NCBI RefSeq assembly: GCF_026191115.1
Contig: NZ_JAPHOT010000001.1
Location: 2,361,501 to 2,425,500, forward strand
Length of the DNA: 64,000 bases
Source: Legionella sp. PATHC035
Lineage (GTDB): Bacteria; Pseudomonadota; Gammaproteobacteria; Legionellales; Legionellaceae
Reading direction: 5' to 3'
Of this stretch, positions 25,040 through 33,484 are shown in pieces. Below the pieces are notes generated by a model. It was not told where the DNA came from and did not search any database. It saw only the letters and a program-made list of their open reading frames with translations. Within the stretch, counting starts at the first letter, position 1; each line of letters begins with the position of its first letter. Made by a program: the position numbers and the translations under genes.

Positions 25040-26662
25040 TCAGTATCCATTAGGTCTTGATCTACATTGCTCATAGGTCAAGACTGCCTGATCTTCCTCG
25101 TTTTCTCGGCTCATCATTAACTCTTTTGGGCTGGACTCTGTAGTGGGTGAATTTAATTCCACGGATGAGGTGAAGCACTGAGGTATAGGTTTTCCAAGAA
25201 GGCCTAATTTTTTGATGCTCTCATTGAGATCTACTTTGGGTGATTTTTCTTTATGGTGCAATTCAAATGCCAAGCAGCGTTCGGCTGAGTCGAACACTTT
25301 ATATCTTAAAACTTCTCGCAGATAGGCTTGTGATGGTTTTGTATCCGTGGTTGTATTGCGATTCTCATTAATCTGGAGGACTGCTTTGTTAATCTGTTCC
25401 TCTTCATTTGTTCGCGAATCTTTACCGCAAAGGGTATCCAGGTTATAAATGTGGGCCAGAAGACTTTGAAAACCATCATGACCATGAACATAAGTAATAT
25501 GATAGCCTTTATGAGTCGCAGGTCTTGCCATCTCACGTTCTTTCGCGTCATCCCAGCGATTCCATAAAAGATGAATTAAAGGCCAGGCGGTTCTTTCTTG
25601 TTCTGACATATTGGTCCTGTCATGAATTGCATCCGTATGAAACAGTGAGCTCATGACATTGTTTTCAATGAAGAATTGAAATTGATGATTAATCTGATCA
25701 ATGGTTTCCGCTAAAGCCTCCGCAGTGGAATCATTATAATTTACCCCCAGACGTGCTGCCAGCAATGGTATGATATCAAAACGAATGGGCGCATGGCTAA
25801 ATAAAGTAATCCCCTGTTCATTGAGTGTATAATCCAACATCTTAAGTGAAGGTTTATAGCTTTCGTTGATTAACTGGGTTAACTCCTGAGGGTGAATAAT
25901 ATGATGCTCAAGTAACAGGTTAAGACCCCAAAATGAAGGAATTTGTACATCACCAATATAACCTGGGGGAGCAAAGGATTGCCCCGCCATGAATTGCTCA
26001 AAGGCATAAATAAACTCGCTGCTATGATTAGAAATCAAAATATTTAACGGGCAATGATTTCGACGAAGCATACTAAGAATTCTAAAAGTGAAATAATCGC
26101 AATTTCCGCGATCTGCTACTTCATCGCCAATGAGGCGAATCAGGGTTTGATTATCGTGGATTTCCAATAGGGCCATGAACTCATTAAATTGGCTCACACA
26201 ATAAGCCAGCTTCTCTTTGGGTTCAGATAGTTTTTGCTTTAACTGCCTTTGCTCCTCTTCAGCGGCAGGTAGCTTTATTAGGGCTTGTTCTCGCAATTGA
26301 GACAAGGTGTTCGTTGTTTGGGTTTCAGCAGTTGCGACGACGATTATTTGTTTGTCCAGATTGGCAATTCGTTCTTTGGCATTATCTATTTTGATTTGTG
26401 TATAGTGTAAGAGCGTACGGTTTTCCAAATATTCCTGAAGAAGCGCTCCGTACTGCTCATAAAGCGTTACAAATTGTTGATAAGCTTCCGCAACATGCTT
26501 AATTTTAGGGTGGAATTGAATGATTTGATGGCGAAAAAGAAAATGAATGAGTTTGATTGGATTGCCATGTAAATCGCCAAGAGTAATTGAACCTAAATTG
26601 GATTCCAGTTCATCAGGAAATTTATAAATATCAACATTCTTATTGATAAGACGGTAGGTCAT
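25040..26662 (-). CDS. WipA/WipB-like PPP-fold phosphatase, effector candidate
   Basis: The 540-residue protein has the metallophosphatase signature in order: GDLHGN at 29-34, GDEVADRG at 179-186 and a degenerate SNHSSEF at 211-217 in place of GNHE. Between the first two motifs, about residues 55-165 form a long helical hairpin (heavy in Glu, Gln, Leu and Lys) as in L. pneumophila WipA, where a coiled-coil arm is inserted in a PPP fold. The length is close to WipA and WipB (about 520). Those are Dot/Icm effectors acting on phosphorylated host proteins. The tail is Ser/Glu-rich (SPTTESSPKELMMSRENEEDQ), fitting a translocation signal. It is convergent with the preceding gene and alone on its strand. 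Confidence 0.75.
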   Translation of the reverse strand: MTYRLINKNVDIYKFPDELESNLGSITLGDLHGNPIKLIHFLFRHQIIQFHPKIKHVAEAYQQFVTLYEQYGALLQEYLENRTLLHYTQIKIDNAKERIANLDKQIIVVATAETQTTNTLSQLREQALIKLPAAEEEQRQLKQKLSEPKEKLAYCVSQFNEFMALLEIHDNQTLIRLIGDEVADRGNCDYFTFRILSMLRRNHCPLNILISNHSSEFIYAFEQFMAGQSFAPPGYIGDVQIPSFWGLNLLLEHHIIHPQELTQLINESYKPSLKMLDYTLNEQGITLFSHAPIRFDIIPLLAARLGVNYNDSTAEALAETIDQINHQFQFFIENNVMSSLFHTDAIHDRTNMSEQERTAWPLIHLLWNRWDDAKEREMARPATHKGYHITYVHGHDGFQSLLAHIYNLDTLCGKDSRTNEEEQINKAVLQINENRNTTTDTKPSQAYLREVLRYKVFDSAERCLAFELHHKEKSPKVDLNESIKKLGLLGKPIPQCFTSSVELNSPTTESSPKELMMSRENEEDQAVLTYEQCRSRPNGY

Positions 26663-26811
26663 TCCTTAACCTAAACGGATCGATTTTCCTAACAAACATA
26701 ATGGATTCAATCAAAAATATCAATCATGGCCCTGTCAATCACTCCTTAGGACGGGCAAATAGAATGACCTGCTGTAGCGGTTAAAATGTTTCAAGACGTT
26801 TCACTTCATCA

Positions 26812-27201
26812 TCATTGTATCAAAAGAAGTATTAAATTTAAAAGCGAAAGGCAGGCCATGACGATAAAGGTCAAAATCATCCCGCGGACACGAAATTGAA
26901 GCAGATGCTCTTTGGCCAGAAATGCATAAGCATGAAAGATTCGTCCCAAGATAAACAAAAAAATCAAAGCCAAAAGCACCATCCAGTTGGCTTTATTTGC
27001 TTCAGCACAAAAGAGCAAGATCAGTGTCAACGGAACATACTCAACAAAATTGCCGTGTGCTCTTATGGCCATTTCCAAATCAACAAACTCGTTGCTTCCT
27101 AATCTCACTTTATATTTTCGACGCAAGTTAATAACACGGGCTGAAAGATAGATGTAGGCAAAGGCGAACAGGGAGGCGGTTATGGTGGTCATTGGATACA
27201 T
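26812..27201 (-). CDS. MAPEG family membrane protein
   Basis: The 129-residue protein has GGAGAA seven bases before its ATG. Four hydrophobic helices are seen, with the MAPEG landmarks RLGSNEFVDLEMAIRAHGNFVEYVPLTLILL and LGRIFHAYAF. MAPEG proteins are trimeric inner-membrane proteins with glutathione S-transferase or peroxidase activity on lipophilic compounds; bacterial members are mostly uncharacterised. It lies 13 bases after the alpha/beta-hydrolase gene on the same strand and is probably co-transcribed. Length is usual for the family. Confidence 0.88.
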   Translation of the reverse strand: MYPMTTITASLFAFAYIYLSARVINLRRKYKVRLGSNEFVDLEMAIRAHGNFVEYVPLTLILLFCAEANKANWMVLLALIFLFILGRIFHAYAFLAKEHLLQFRVRGMILTFIVMACLSLLNLILLLIQ

Positions 27202-27214
27202 TTTATTCTCCTAA

Positions 27215-28078
27215 TCAATAGAGCGACTCATTTATTGTCACAGAATTTAGCGTCATTACAAAATCATCAAAGCAATGCTGAACATCATTCAAAAAAAGCA
27301 ACCAAGGACAATGACCTGCTTTGCGGATGATTTTATGGATACAATTTTTGCCTTGGAATTTTTCATTGTTCATAAAAATCAAGGGTGGACAGACAAAGTC
27401 ATTCTCACTGGCAATGGTCATGGCGGGTATGGTTTCTGGAAACCATTTACATGAATAATCGGGATAAAAATGTTCAATGGCATAATGATAAGCGGTATTA
27501 TTAAAGGCAAAAAGAAGCATGATTTTTTCGCCTTCCACCAATTCTTCAGCGGTAAAACAATAATGTTTATAGCTATTCCAAAACATTTTATATGCCTCAT
27601 CCGAGGGTGCCAAATGATACTGGCTGGCGGGAGGAATTAAATCGGGTAAATGGTGTTGCTGTTGCATGGCACTCACATGCTGAAAAAAACTGTTTTCGGT
27701 GGTGGTATTCATTAATACCAGACCTGCCAGATGATGCTTTAGTTCCGGAAAATTTAATGCAAACATCCCGGAAAAGCTGTGGGTGACTAATACCGGTTTA
27801 GAAAAGTCTTTTAATAAATCAATTAAACCCTCTTGCCAATGCTTGAAATCAAGTTTGCCTTGAGTATTGATGCCATCTTGCGGGAAATCTAATAGAAAAA
27901 TAGATCCAGGTAACTGTAACCTACTGCATAAGTTATCGAGGTACTCAGAGCCCAAACCAGGACCACCTGGTAAGAATAACCAGCTGCATCCACGACCTTC
28001 GGTGATTTGTTTTACTTTATAACCATATTTTGTGTATTGCATGGGGGAATCACTACTTTTTATTGAGTTGTTCATCAT
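27215..28078 (-). CDS. alpha/beta hydrolase
   Basis: The 287-residue protein (or 286 from the second ATG) is an alpha/beta-fold hydrolase. The oxyanion motif is LPGGPGLGSEYL, as in prolyl iminopeptidase-like enzymes. The nucleophile elbow is VTHSFSGMF, with Ser near residue 102 (G-x-S-x-G changed to H-x-F-x-G in its first Gly). The catalytic His is in KAGHCPWLLF near residue 262, and an acid may be in ASENDFVCPP. No signal peptide, so cytosolic. It is probably the first gene of an operon with the MAPEG gene. Substrate unknown; peptide, ester or lactone are all possible. Confidence 0.82.
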   Translation of the reverse strand: MMNNSIKSSDSPMQYTKYGYKVKQITEGRGCSWLFLPGGPGLGSEYLDNLCSRLQLPGSIFLLDFPQDGINTQGKLDFKHWQEGLIDLLKDFSKPVLVTHSFSGMFALNFPELKHHLAGLVLMNTTTENSFFQHVSAMQQQHHLPDLIPPASQYHLAPSDEAYKMFWNSYKHYCFTAEELVEGEKIMLLFAFNNTAYHYAIEHFYPDYSCKWFPETIPAMTIASENDFVCPPLIFMNNEKFQGKNCIHKIIRKAGHCPWLLFLNDVQHCFDDFVMTLNSVTINESLY

Positions 28079-28188
28079 AACACACAGCCTAGTTGAATTA
28101 ATGCGTCGTTAGCATTTATAGTGGATTAAGCCGTTTCCCATTTAACTGAACTAGGCACAAAAGCCGAACTACTAAACCAGGTGAGGGT

Positions 28189-28647
28189 ATGATGAAAAAA
28201 ACATATTATCTTGTTTTTTTATTCAGTCTTTTTTTAGCTTCGGCTTGTGGGCATGCGAATTATTTCCGATACAGCGGTAAATGCCAATTTTCTCTGACTC
28301 GGGATCGTTATGCTTATTGTTTGGAGAAGGAGATGGTTTTTTATGATAACGAATTTAAACGACTTTATAGTAATCTAACGCCCGATGCGTCTCTACTTGC
28401 TTCTGAAGCATTAGCCACACAAATTATTGAACCTAATTGTGATGCGATTGCACAAAAAATTGGTGCTGGTTTGGAATATCATATTGCCTTTCGCACCTGC
28501 ATGATTTACATCACCAAAGAAAAGATCGCGTGCATTAAGCGATTTGTTCCTTGTCAACTATGTTGGGGAAGGAAATGGGCCAATGTGATAAAAAAACCAT
28601 TATTATTCCTGGAAGGAGTTTCGATTAATTTATCGGATCCTACTTGA
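28189..28647 (+). CDS. secreted cysteine-rich hypothetical protein
   Basis: The 152-residue precursor has a GGTGAGGGT-type ribosome site before the first of two ATGs. The signal peptide core is YYLVFLFSLFLASACGHA; the SACG could be a lipobox-like site, but cleavage after GHA is also possible. The mature part has about eight Cys (CQFSL, YCLEKE, NCDAI, TCMIY, ACIKRF, CQLCWG). I do not recognise the family. It ends in a hairpin shared with the facing cysteine protein gene. Likely periplasmic or secreted. Confidence 0.7.
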   Translation: MMKKTYYLVFLFSLFLASACGHANYFRYSGKCQFSLTRDRYAYCLEKEMVFYDNEFKRLYSNLTPDASLLASEALATQIIEPNCDAIAQKIGAGLEYHIAFRTCMIYITKEKIACIKRFVPCQLCWGRKWANVIKKPLLFLEGVSINLSDPT

Positions 28648-28654
28648 GCAAATG

Positions 28655-28684
28655 TCCCGTCTCACCACTTGGGGAGAGACGGGA
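28655..28684. terminator. hairpin between convergent genes
   Basis: TCCCGTCTC pairs perfectly with GAGACGGGA around a 12-base loop between two convergent genes. There is no long U-run on either side, so termination strength is uncertain. Confidence 0.5.
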
Positions 28685-28690
28685 TATAGA

Positions 28691-29236
28691 TTAATTGGCT
28701 GGGGTGGGTTTTGAGGCAACAGCATTATCAGCACAATTATCAGCAATGTTATCAATTTCATCGCTGTATTGTTTATCGGTCATATCATTTGATCTTTTGA
28801 GCAGATCCACTAACTTCGGTTTCGCACATTCGCAGTAGGCACTAATTAATTTCTTATCCTCATCTGTTTGTTTGGGATCAACCAGATTCCATCTGTCTTG
28901 GCAAAAATCAGTGACGTCGCTATCCTTGGCTTTACTCAATCCTACTTCATCTTCCAACGAATCCATTGCATCATGGAGCAGGGTTCTTGACATGCAGAGA
29001 TGGACTGCTTTTTGAACTGCGGCGTCATTGTCTAGAGGTTGTTTGGCAGCACAACCACAATATTTTTCGCCAAAATTTTTAAAGTCTACTTTATCTTTTG
29101 CTTCATCTGCTTTTTTCATCCAAGCATTAGTACAAAGCGTTTGAAAGTCTCCACCACCTGCCGTTTCTGCTGCATAAGTTGGTACAGCAAACATAAGGGA
29201 AAGAACAGGAATAGCCATTCTTTTGAAAAAATTCAT
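28691..29236 (-). CDS. secreted two-repeat cysteine protein
   Basis: The 181-residue precursor has AAAGGAG nine bases before its ATG. The signal peptide runs to PTYAAE (cleavage near 23). The mature part has an internal duplication: FQTLCTNAWM...YCGCAA...HLCMS and FCQDRWNL...YCECAK...NCADN. Each half has four Cys arranged C-x(~24)-C-x-C-x(~20)-C in a helical setting, so two disulfide-bonded helical domains are likely. The protein is acidic. I do not recognise a named family. Exported through Sec; periplasmic or type II secreted is possible. Confidence 0.75.
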   Translation of the reverse strand: MNFFKRMAIPVLSLMFAVPTYAAETAGGGDFQTLCTNAWMKKADEAKDKVDFKNFGEKYCGCAAKQPLDNDAAVQKAVHLCMSRTLLHDAMDSLEDEVGLSKAKDSDVTDFCQDRWNLVDPKQTDEDKKLISAYCECAKPKLVDLLKRSNDMTDKQYSDEIDNIADNCADNAVASKPTPAN

Positions 29237-29379
29237 AATTTATCACTCCTTTGATTTAAGAGTACTCCTTCCTCCTTGAGGATAGCCAATGTTTTTGCGG
29301 TTATCTAGACTATTTTAAAAAATTTAGTTTTTGCTTCCTTTTGGATAGAATGAAACTTTTTAAAGGAACGATCATCATC

Positions 29380-30066
29380 ATGACGGCAGTAGAGAAACAT
29401 TGGTCTCGAGTAGAGTACCTGCACAAGAGTGTCAAGAATCACAACATTCATATTAAAGGCACCCACAGTTACTACAGCGATGCATGGACAGGAAGTTTTG
29501 AGGAGACGGTCGTCAGGTATCTCTATGGCGATGAGTTCAGTTTAAAAAATTGGCAGCCACAATGGAATATTGACCAACTGTTTATTGGGGATTATGTCTG
29601 TATCGCGGCTGAGGTAATTATTATGCTGGGAGGGAATCATAATCACCGTGCGGATTGGTTTTGCTTGTATCCTTTTGCAGACAATTATGTGCAAGCATAC
29701 CAAGGCAAAGGGGATACCATCATTCATGATGGAGTTTGGCTGGGTATGCGTTCCATGATTATGCCGGGAATCACCATTGGCGAGGGCGCTATTATCGCAG
29801 CCAATAGTGTGGTAACAAAAGATGTTGAACCTTACAGTATTGTTGCTGGTAGCCCTGCTCAAGTGGTTAAAAAACGTTTTGACGACACGGTTATTCAGCG
29901 CCTTCTTCGCTTGGGCATCTATGGTTGGGATGAAGAAAAATTTAATCGCTTGCAGCAGTATATTTGCAGCAATGATATAGCGGCCTTGGAAGAACAAAGC
30001 AGGAAGTATGATGCCCTTCATCAGGGGGATTCTTTAGGTGAGAATGCAGATGATGGCAGCAAGTGA
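29380..30066 (+). CDS. CatB-type xenobiotic/antibiotic O-acetyltransferase
   Basis: The product is 228 residues from the ATG at 29380, the best start judging by an AAAGGA upstream; an ATG at 29350 would add ten residues. It is a left-handed beta-helix (hexapeptide) acetyltransferase: IGDYVCIAAEVIIMLGGNHNHRADWF includes the catalytic His of the family in GNHNHR, followed by IIHDGVWLGMRSMIMPGITIGEGAIIAANSVVTKDV and AGSPAQVVKKRF. The length and loop order match the chloramphenicol/virginiamycin (CatB/Vat) acetyltransferases, which use acetyl-CoA. The C-terminal SLGENADDGSK is an extra acidic tail. Substrate and resistance phenotype unknown. Monocistronic. Confidence 0.87.
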   Translation: MTAVEKHWSRVEYLHKSVKNHNIHIKGTHSYYSDAWTGSFEETVVRYLYGDEFSLKNWQPQWNIDQLFIGDYVCIAAEVIIMLGGNHNHRADWFCLYPFADNYVQAYQGKGDTIIHDGVWLGMRSMIMPGITIGEGAIIAANSVVTKDVEPYSIVAGSPAQVVKKRFDDTVIQRLLRLGIYGWDEEKFNRLQQYICSNDIAALEEQSRKYDALHQGDSLGENADDGSK

Positions 30067-30103
30067 AGGCTGGATGGAACCAGCCTGGATTATGTGATGC
30101 ACC

Positions 30104-30460
30104 TCAGATGCATACTGCTTTTATTGGTTGCGTGCCTAAATTCGTGACTTGCGCTTTGGTCCCAGGATCTGCTGCTATGGGAACTTGTTGTAGGTTGGTT
30201 AAAGCTGATACTAAAGAGTCGCCTTGTTTCAAGCTAGTTCCATTGAACATACCTTTTCCACTAATAACCTGAATGGAAATATAATTTTTTGCGCTTGCAA
30301 CCGCATGTATTTCACATAATAAAGAGAGTGTTTGTTTGTTCGTATTAGCCAAGACAGCCGCTTTATTGGGTTCAAGATTGATTTCGATGGGCGCAGAAAA
30401 AACGGAGGTGCTCATGAACATCAGAACACAAGAGAGTAATTGAGTAATCAATCGATACAT
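30104..30460 (-). CDS. small secreted protein
   Basis: The 118-residue precursor has AAGGACC just before its ATG and a signal peptide with cleavage after VFSA (about 23). The mature ~95 residues are beta-rich (IEINLEPNKAAVLANTNKQ, ISIQVISGKGMFNGTSLKQGDS) with two Cys, at LLCEIH and at the end, KAVCI, perhaps one disulfide. I do not recognise the family. It converges with the acetyltransferase gene. Periplasmic or secreted. Confidence 0.7.
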   Translation of the reverse strand: MYRLITQLLSCVLMFMSTSVFSAPIEINLEPNKAAVLANTNKQTLSLLCEIHAVASAKNYISIQVISGKGMFNGTSLKQGDSLVSALTNLQQVPIAADPGTKAQVTNLGTQPIKAVCI

Positions 30461-30646
30461 AATGGTCCTTTTGTATTATTTTTATCGAATAAAAATAGAT
30501 GATTTGTTTTTGCAGCTGTTATTATCATGCAATCAATAACAGAAATAAAGAATCCAAGATAAGTTAGAGCACCCTCGAGGTTATATAAAAGGATGATGCG
30601 ATAATGAGTGAGAATGAAGGATTTCTTGGTGTTCTCAGGGAGCATC

Positions 30647-30667
30647 AGTGCCGCATTGGGCGGCACT
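30647..30667. terminator. hairpin, possible terminator
   Basis: AGTGCCGC and GCGGCACT form a perfect 8-bp stem around ATTGG, 45 bases after the stop of the minus-strand gene at 30712. No U-run follows. Confidence 0.35.
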
Positions 30668-30711
30668 TAACTTGGTTCCGGCCGCAATAAAGTGAGCCTG
30701 AACATTACCAT

Positions 30712-31326
30712 TTATCCCTTTACAATTTTGCCAGTGCGTCCTTGTTCGATTACCTCAGGATCGCAAGCCTCGCCATGAAGCAATTTAGTGATCTCTCTGA
30801 TTTTTTCAGTTCTAGTACGTCCCTGGCAAAAAAATAAATAATCATGGATACGACGTTCAAAGCAACGACCCTTGAGCATTTCTTTGTGTTGTTCCAGCCT
30901 TTCTATTTGCTTAGGGGTCAGGCTATAAGTTTTTAATTTGCTGTTGGGTTGAGATGAATGAGCCGGGTTTTGGGATAGGGTTTCCACAGGAATCTTGACG
31001 GTCTCCTTTTGAAATGGCACTAAATCTTTATTGATTAAATAAAGGGGAATAAACCGGGTTGTTCCCAAAAGACCTGATTCTGGAGGAGTAAAAAATGACA
31101 AACTCATCCTATCAGAATTGTTGAATGTATTGAGTGTAATCTGAGTTGAATTAATTTTACCCAGATCATATTCCCAACCCTGGTCTGTCTTTTTCTTACC
31201 TTTAATGGGAAGTGGTGTCCATTGGTTATCGTATAAATGATAAAATTCGGGCGCTCCTTGATCGTTAGTTCCCCATTTATAATAATTTTTAATTTGCTGA
31301 TCAACGTAATAGTAAAACATCTTCAT
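30712..31326 (-). CDS. hypothetical protein behind a PmrA box, effector candidate
   Basis: The 204-residue product starts at ATG AAG ATG; the second ATG (31320) has the better distance from AGGG. The N-terminal 110 residues are beta-rich and aromatic (FYYYVDQQIKNYYKWG, EFYHLYDNQWTPLPI). The C-terminal third is helical and basic (LTPKQIERLEQHKEMLKGRCFERRIHDYLFFCQGRTRTEKIREI). No signal peptide or membrane segment. I do not recognise the family. A well-formed PmrA box 38 bases upstream suggests co-regulation with the Dot/Icm system, making this a candidate translocated protein. Confidence 0.7.
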   Translation of the reverse strand: MKMFYYYVDQQIKNYYKWGTNDQGAPEFYHLYDNQWTPLPIKGKKKTDQGWEYDLGKINSTQITLNTFNNSDRMSLSFFTPPESGLLGTTRFIPLYLINKDLVPFQKETVKIPVETLSQNPAHSSQPNSKLKTYSLTPKQIERLEQHKEMLKGRCFERRIHDYLFFCQGRTRTEKIREITKLLHGEACDPEVIEQGRTGKIVKG

Positions 31327-31363
31327 AATCCCTGGTTTTAATTATTTTTCATACTATCAATAT

Positions 31364-31383
31364 ATTCTTAACAAAGTCTTAAA
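31364..31383 (-). promoter_or_regulatory. PmrA box upstream of the 204-residue protein
   Basis: On the minus strand the site reads TTTAAGACT-TT-GTTAAGAAT: two TTAAG nonamers 11 bases apart. A TAGTAT/TATGAA -10 follows 7-10 bases after the box and the ATG lies 37 bases downstream. Confidence 0.65.
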
Positions 31384-31554
31384 TATTATCGAACAGAAAA
31401 TGATTTATTATTGTACACTAATTGTTTTTATTAATCGATTGTTTTTATAAGGTAAAGAGGCCTTAGTTCATGATTGCCAGGATTGAAAAGTGAACAATAC
31501 CATGTAAGAATCTAGTGTGAACATTTTGGACCTAAATTGTTAAAGGATGATCAA

Positions 31555-31917
31555 ATGCTCAAAAAACTTCTTATCAGCACTTCATTTTTACTATGTTCTC
31601 TTTCTGCATACAGTATGCCTGAAGCGGAGAAAGCTTATCTTGCCAATCAATGTCATGAATTATCGCAAAAAATTGACGAATTAAGTGCGAATCAAACAAA
31701 CCCTTGTTCCTCCTTGATGCAAGAGTCTGCCCGATTAGTAGAGCATGGCGGGCAATTCATATTAAAAGAATACTGGTTTAATGCCAGAACGAATTTACAT
31801 CGTTCTTACAGGCTGTTAGGGGATGCCAATCAAATGAACTGTAAAACTGCCTCAGCAATTTTAGCTGCTCGAAAAGGTATTGATGAAATTCTTGAACAGC
31901 TGTATGGCCTAGAATAG
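31555..31917 (+). CDS. small secreted helical protein
   Basis: The 120-residue precursor starts at the ATG at 31555, with AAAGGATGATCAA upstream. The signal peptide is MLKKLLISTSFLLCSLSAYS (cleavage near 20). The mature part is helical with three Cys (QCHELSQ, NPCSSL, NCKTA) and a final EQLYGLE. Similar short exported helical proteins occur beside this one but no family is recognised. It is 40 bases ahead of the SDR gene on the same strand and could share its transcript. Confidence 0.7.
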   Translation: MLKKLLISTSFLLCSLSAYSMPEAEKAYLANQCHELSQKIDELSANQTNPCSSLMQESARLVEHGGQFILKEYWFNARTNLHRSYRLLGDANQMNCKTASAILAARKGIDEILEQLYGLE

Positions 31918-31957
31918 GTCTTGGTATGGACTGATCTCTCACAAAAGGAAAAGCAAA

Positions 31958-32557
31958 ATGAAAGTTATCGTAGTCGGTGGAACTGGAACAATAGGTGATG
32001 CAGTTTGTGAAGAATTAGCTCAACGTCACACGGTAATTACCGTGGGGCATACGAATGGGGATTTTCAAGTTGATATTCGAGATACCCGCTCAATTGAATT
32101 ACTTTACCAATCAATCGGTTCGTTCGATGCCGTTGTTGCGGTAACCGGAGAAGTATGTTTTGAAACATTAACCAAATTTTCTGAGGAGCAATATACTGTA
32201 GGTCTCAATAGTAAATTAATGGGGCAAGTAAGACTGGTGTTAGAGGGGATCAAATACATCAATAAAGGAGGGTCATTTACTTTAACGAGTGGTATTTTAA
32301 GTCATGATCCGATCCCTATGGGTACCTCTGCAGCCATGGTGAATGGTGCGATTGATGCATTTGTTAAAAGTGCGGCGATTGAATTACCGCATCATATCCG
32401 GATTAATGCGGTAAGCCCTACTGTTCTCTCGGAATCAATGAATCGATATGCTCCTTTTTTTCGCGGCTTTGAACCGGTACCTGCACGTCGCGTCGCTTTA
32501 GCATTTAGTAAAAGCGTTGAGGGGGCACAAACGGGTATGGTTTATTCTGTCGAATAA
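31958..32557 (+). CDS. short-chain dehydrogenase-like protein lacking YxxxK
   Basis: The 199-residue product has AAGGA twelve bases before the ATG. The Rossmann fold is clear: VIVVGGTGTIGDAVCEEL (TGxxxGxG type), the VDIRD segment and LTSGIL with the catalytic Ser. At the position of the active-site Tyr-x-x-x-Lys the sequence reads SAAMVNGAIDAF, so by alignment of the following helix the Tyr is Ala and the Lys is Asn. The protein is also shorter than classical SDRs (~250). It may bind NAD(P) without classical catalysis or belong to a divergent SDR branch. Cytosolic. Confidence 0.85.
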   Translation: MKVIVVGGTGTIGDAVCEELAQRHTVITVGHTNGDFQVDIRDTRSIELLYQSIGSFDAVVAVTGEVCFETLTKFSEEQYTVGLNSKLMGQVRLVLEGIKYINKGGSFTLTSGILSHDPIPMGTSAAMVNGAIDAFVKSAAIELPHHIRINAVSPTVLSESMNRYAPFFRGFEPVPARRVALAFSKSVEGAQTGMVYSVE

Positions 32558-32598
32558 AGCGTGAGCATGACGATGACATTTAAGGAATGGCTTTTAAA

Positions 32599-33399
32599 AT
32601 GAAGTTCAGAATATTCGGCTTGATTATTTTTTCCTCTGTATGTGCCGCAAAAATGAGTGCAGCTGTTCCTGCTGATTTGATGTTTCATAATAAACCTATT
32701 GATGCGCTCTGTTTTTTTAACTCGGAAGGCAAGGAAATTGATCTGGAACACTGTGGATTAGCAAAAGCTAAATATGCTGTAAAAGGGCATAATTCCAGTT
32801 TAATTGCTAAAGGTTATATAGGCTATAATTGGCAAGATCCTGAATATCCAGGTCCAGCAGAGGGCTATAGCTATTATAAATTTTTTCATGCTGGAAAAAA
32901 TGAGTATTGGCTTTACACCATTAATAGCGGCGGAGGTACAGGAGACTTCACTGCCCTCTATAAGGTAAAGAGAAAAAATACCCATACCTTAGAAATCGAA
33001 ATGCTGGTTGGTGGTGATCGTTGTAATGGTGGCGTACAAGATGTATCAGTAGTAAATAATCACTTAAGTTTTAGCCAAAACTTGACTGCCTATGATCTCA
33101 TTGCATTATCTAAGACATCTGATTTAAAGGTTAAAGCGTATGATGATTTGGCAGCTTGCGCCATTTGTTGTGTTGCAAAAGCACATTATGAGCTGAGCTC
33201 CAATTCGCAGTTGCAGTTGAATTTTGTTGATTTAGAACAGGCTAAAGACATGCTAGAGATGACCGAGCAAGGAACACTCCAGCCATGCTTTAACCAACTG
33301 TTTGCTTCTTATCATGCTGAGGGTAAAGATAAGTTAACGCAAAACATGCTCGATGAATTCGTTGCGAAATTTAAGCAAACCTGTAAGAAGGCTGATTAA
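32599..33399 (+). CDS. secreted hypothetical protein
   Basis: The product is 266 residues from the ATG at 32599; an ATG four codons earlier sits directly against AAGGA and is less likely. The signal peptide is MKFRIFGLIIFSSVCAAKMSAA (cleavage near 22). The mature part is mixed alpha/beta with at least seven Cys (LCFFNS, HCGLAK, RCNGG, ACAICCV, PCFNQ, TCKKAD), suggesting several disulfides. The pattern KYEYWLYTINSGGGTGDFTALYKV-like strand pair is notable (NSGGGTGDF). No family recognised. It follows the SDR gene by about 40 bases. Confidence 0.72.
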   Translation: MKFRIFGLIIFSSVCAAKMSAAVPADLMFHNKPIDALCFFNSEGKEIDLEHCGLAKAKYAVKGHNSSLIAKGYIGYNWQDPEYPGPAEGYSYYKFFHAGKNEYWLYTINSGGGTGDFTALYKVKRKNTHTLEIEMLVGGDRCNGGVQDVSVVNNHLSFSQNLTAYDLIALSKTSDLKVKAYDDLAACAICCVAKAHYELSSNSQLQLNFVDLEQAKDMLEMTEQGTLQPCFNQLFASYHAEGKDKLTQNMLDEFVAKFKQTCKKAD

Positions 33400-33484
33400 A
33401 ATAGTTGGAGCTTTGGGAAAACGTTCAATTTTTTAACAAGCGAGTGGGCTGACGTACAAAGCGTAGGGCTTTTACGTCTCTCAG

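Noticed and set aside
30448..30666. 72-codon minus-strand frame in the gap before the 204-residue protein
   Set aside because: Overlaps the start of a signal-peptide gene, has no ribosome site and includes the hairpin at 30647-30667.
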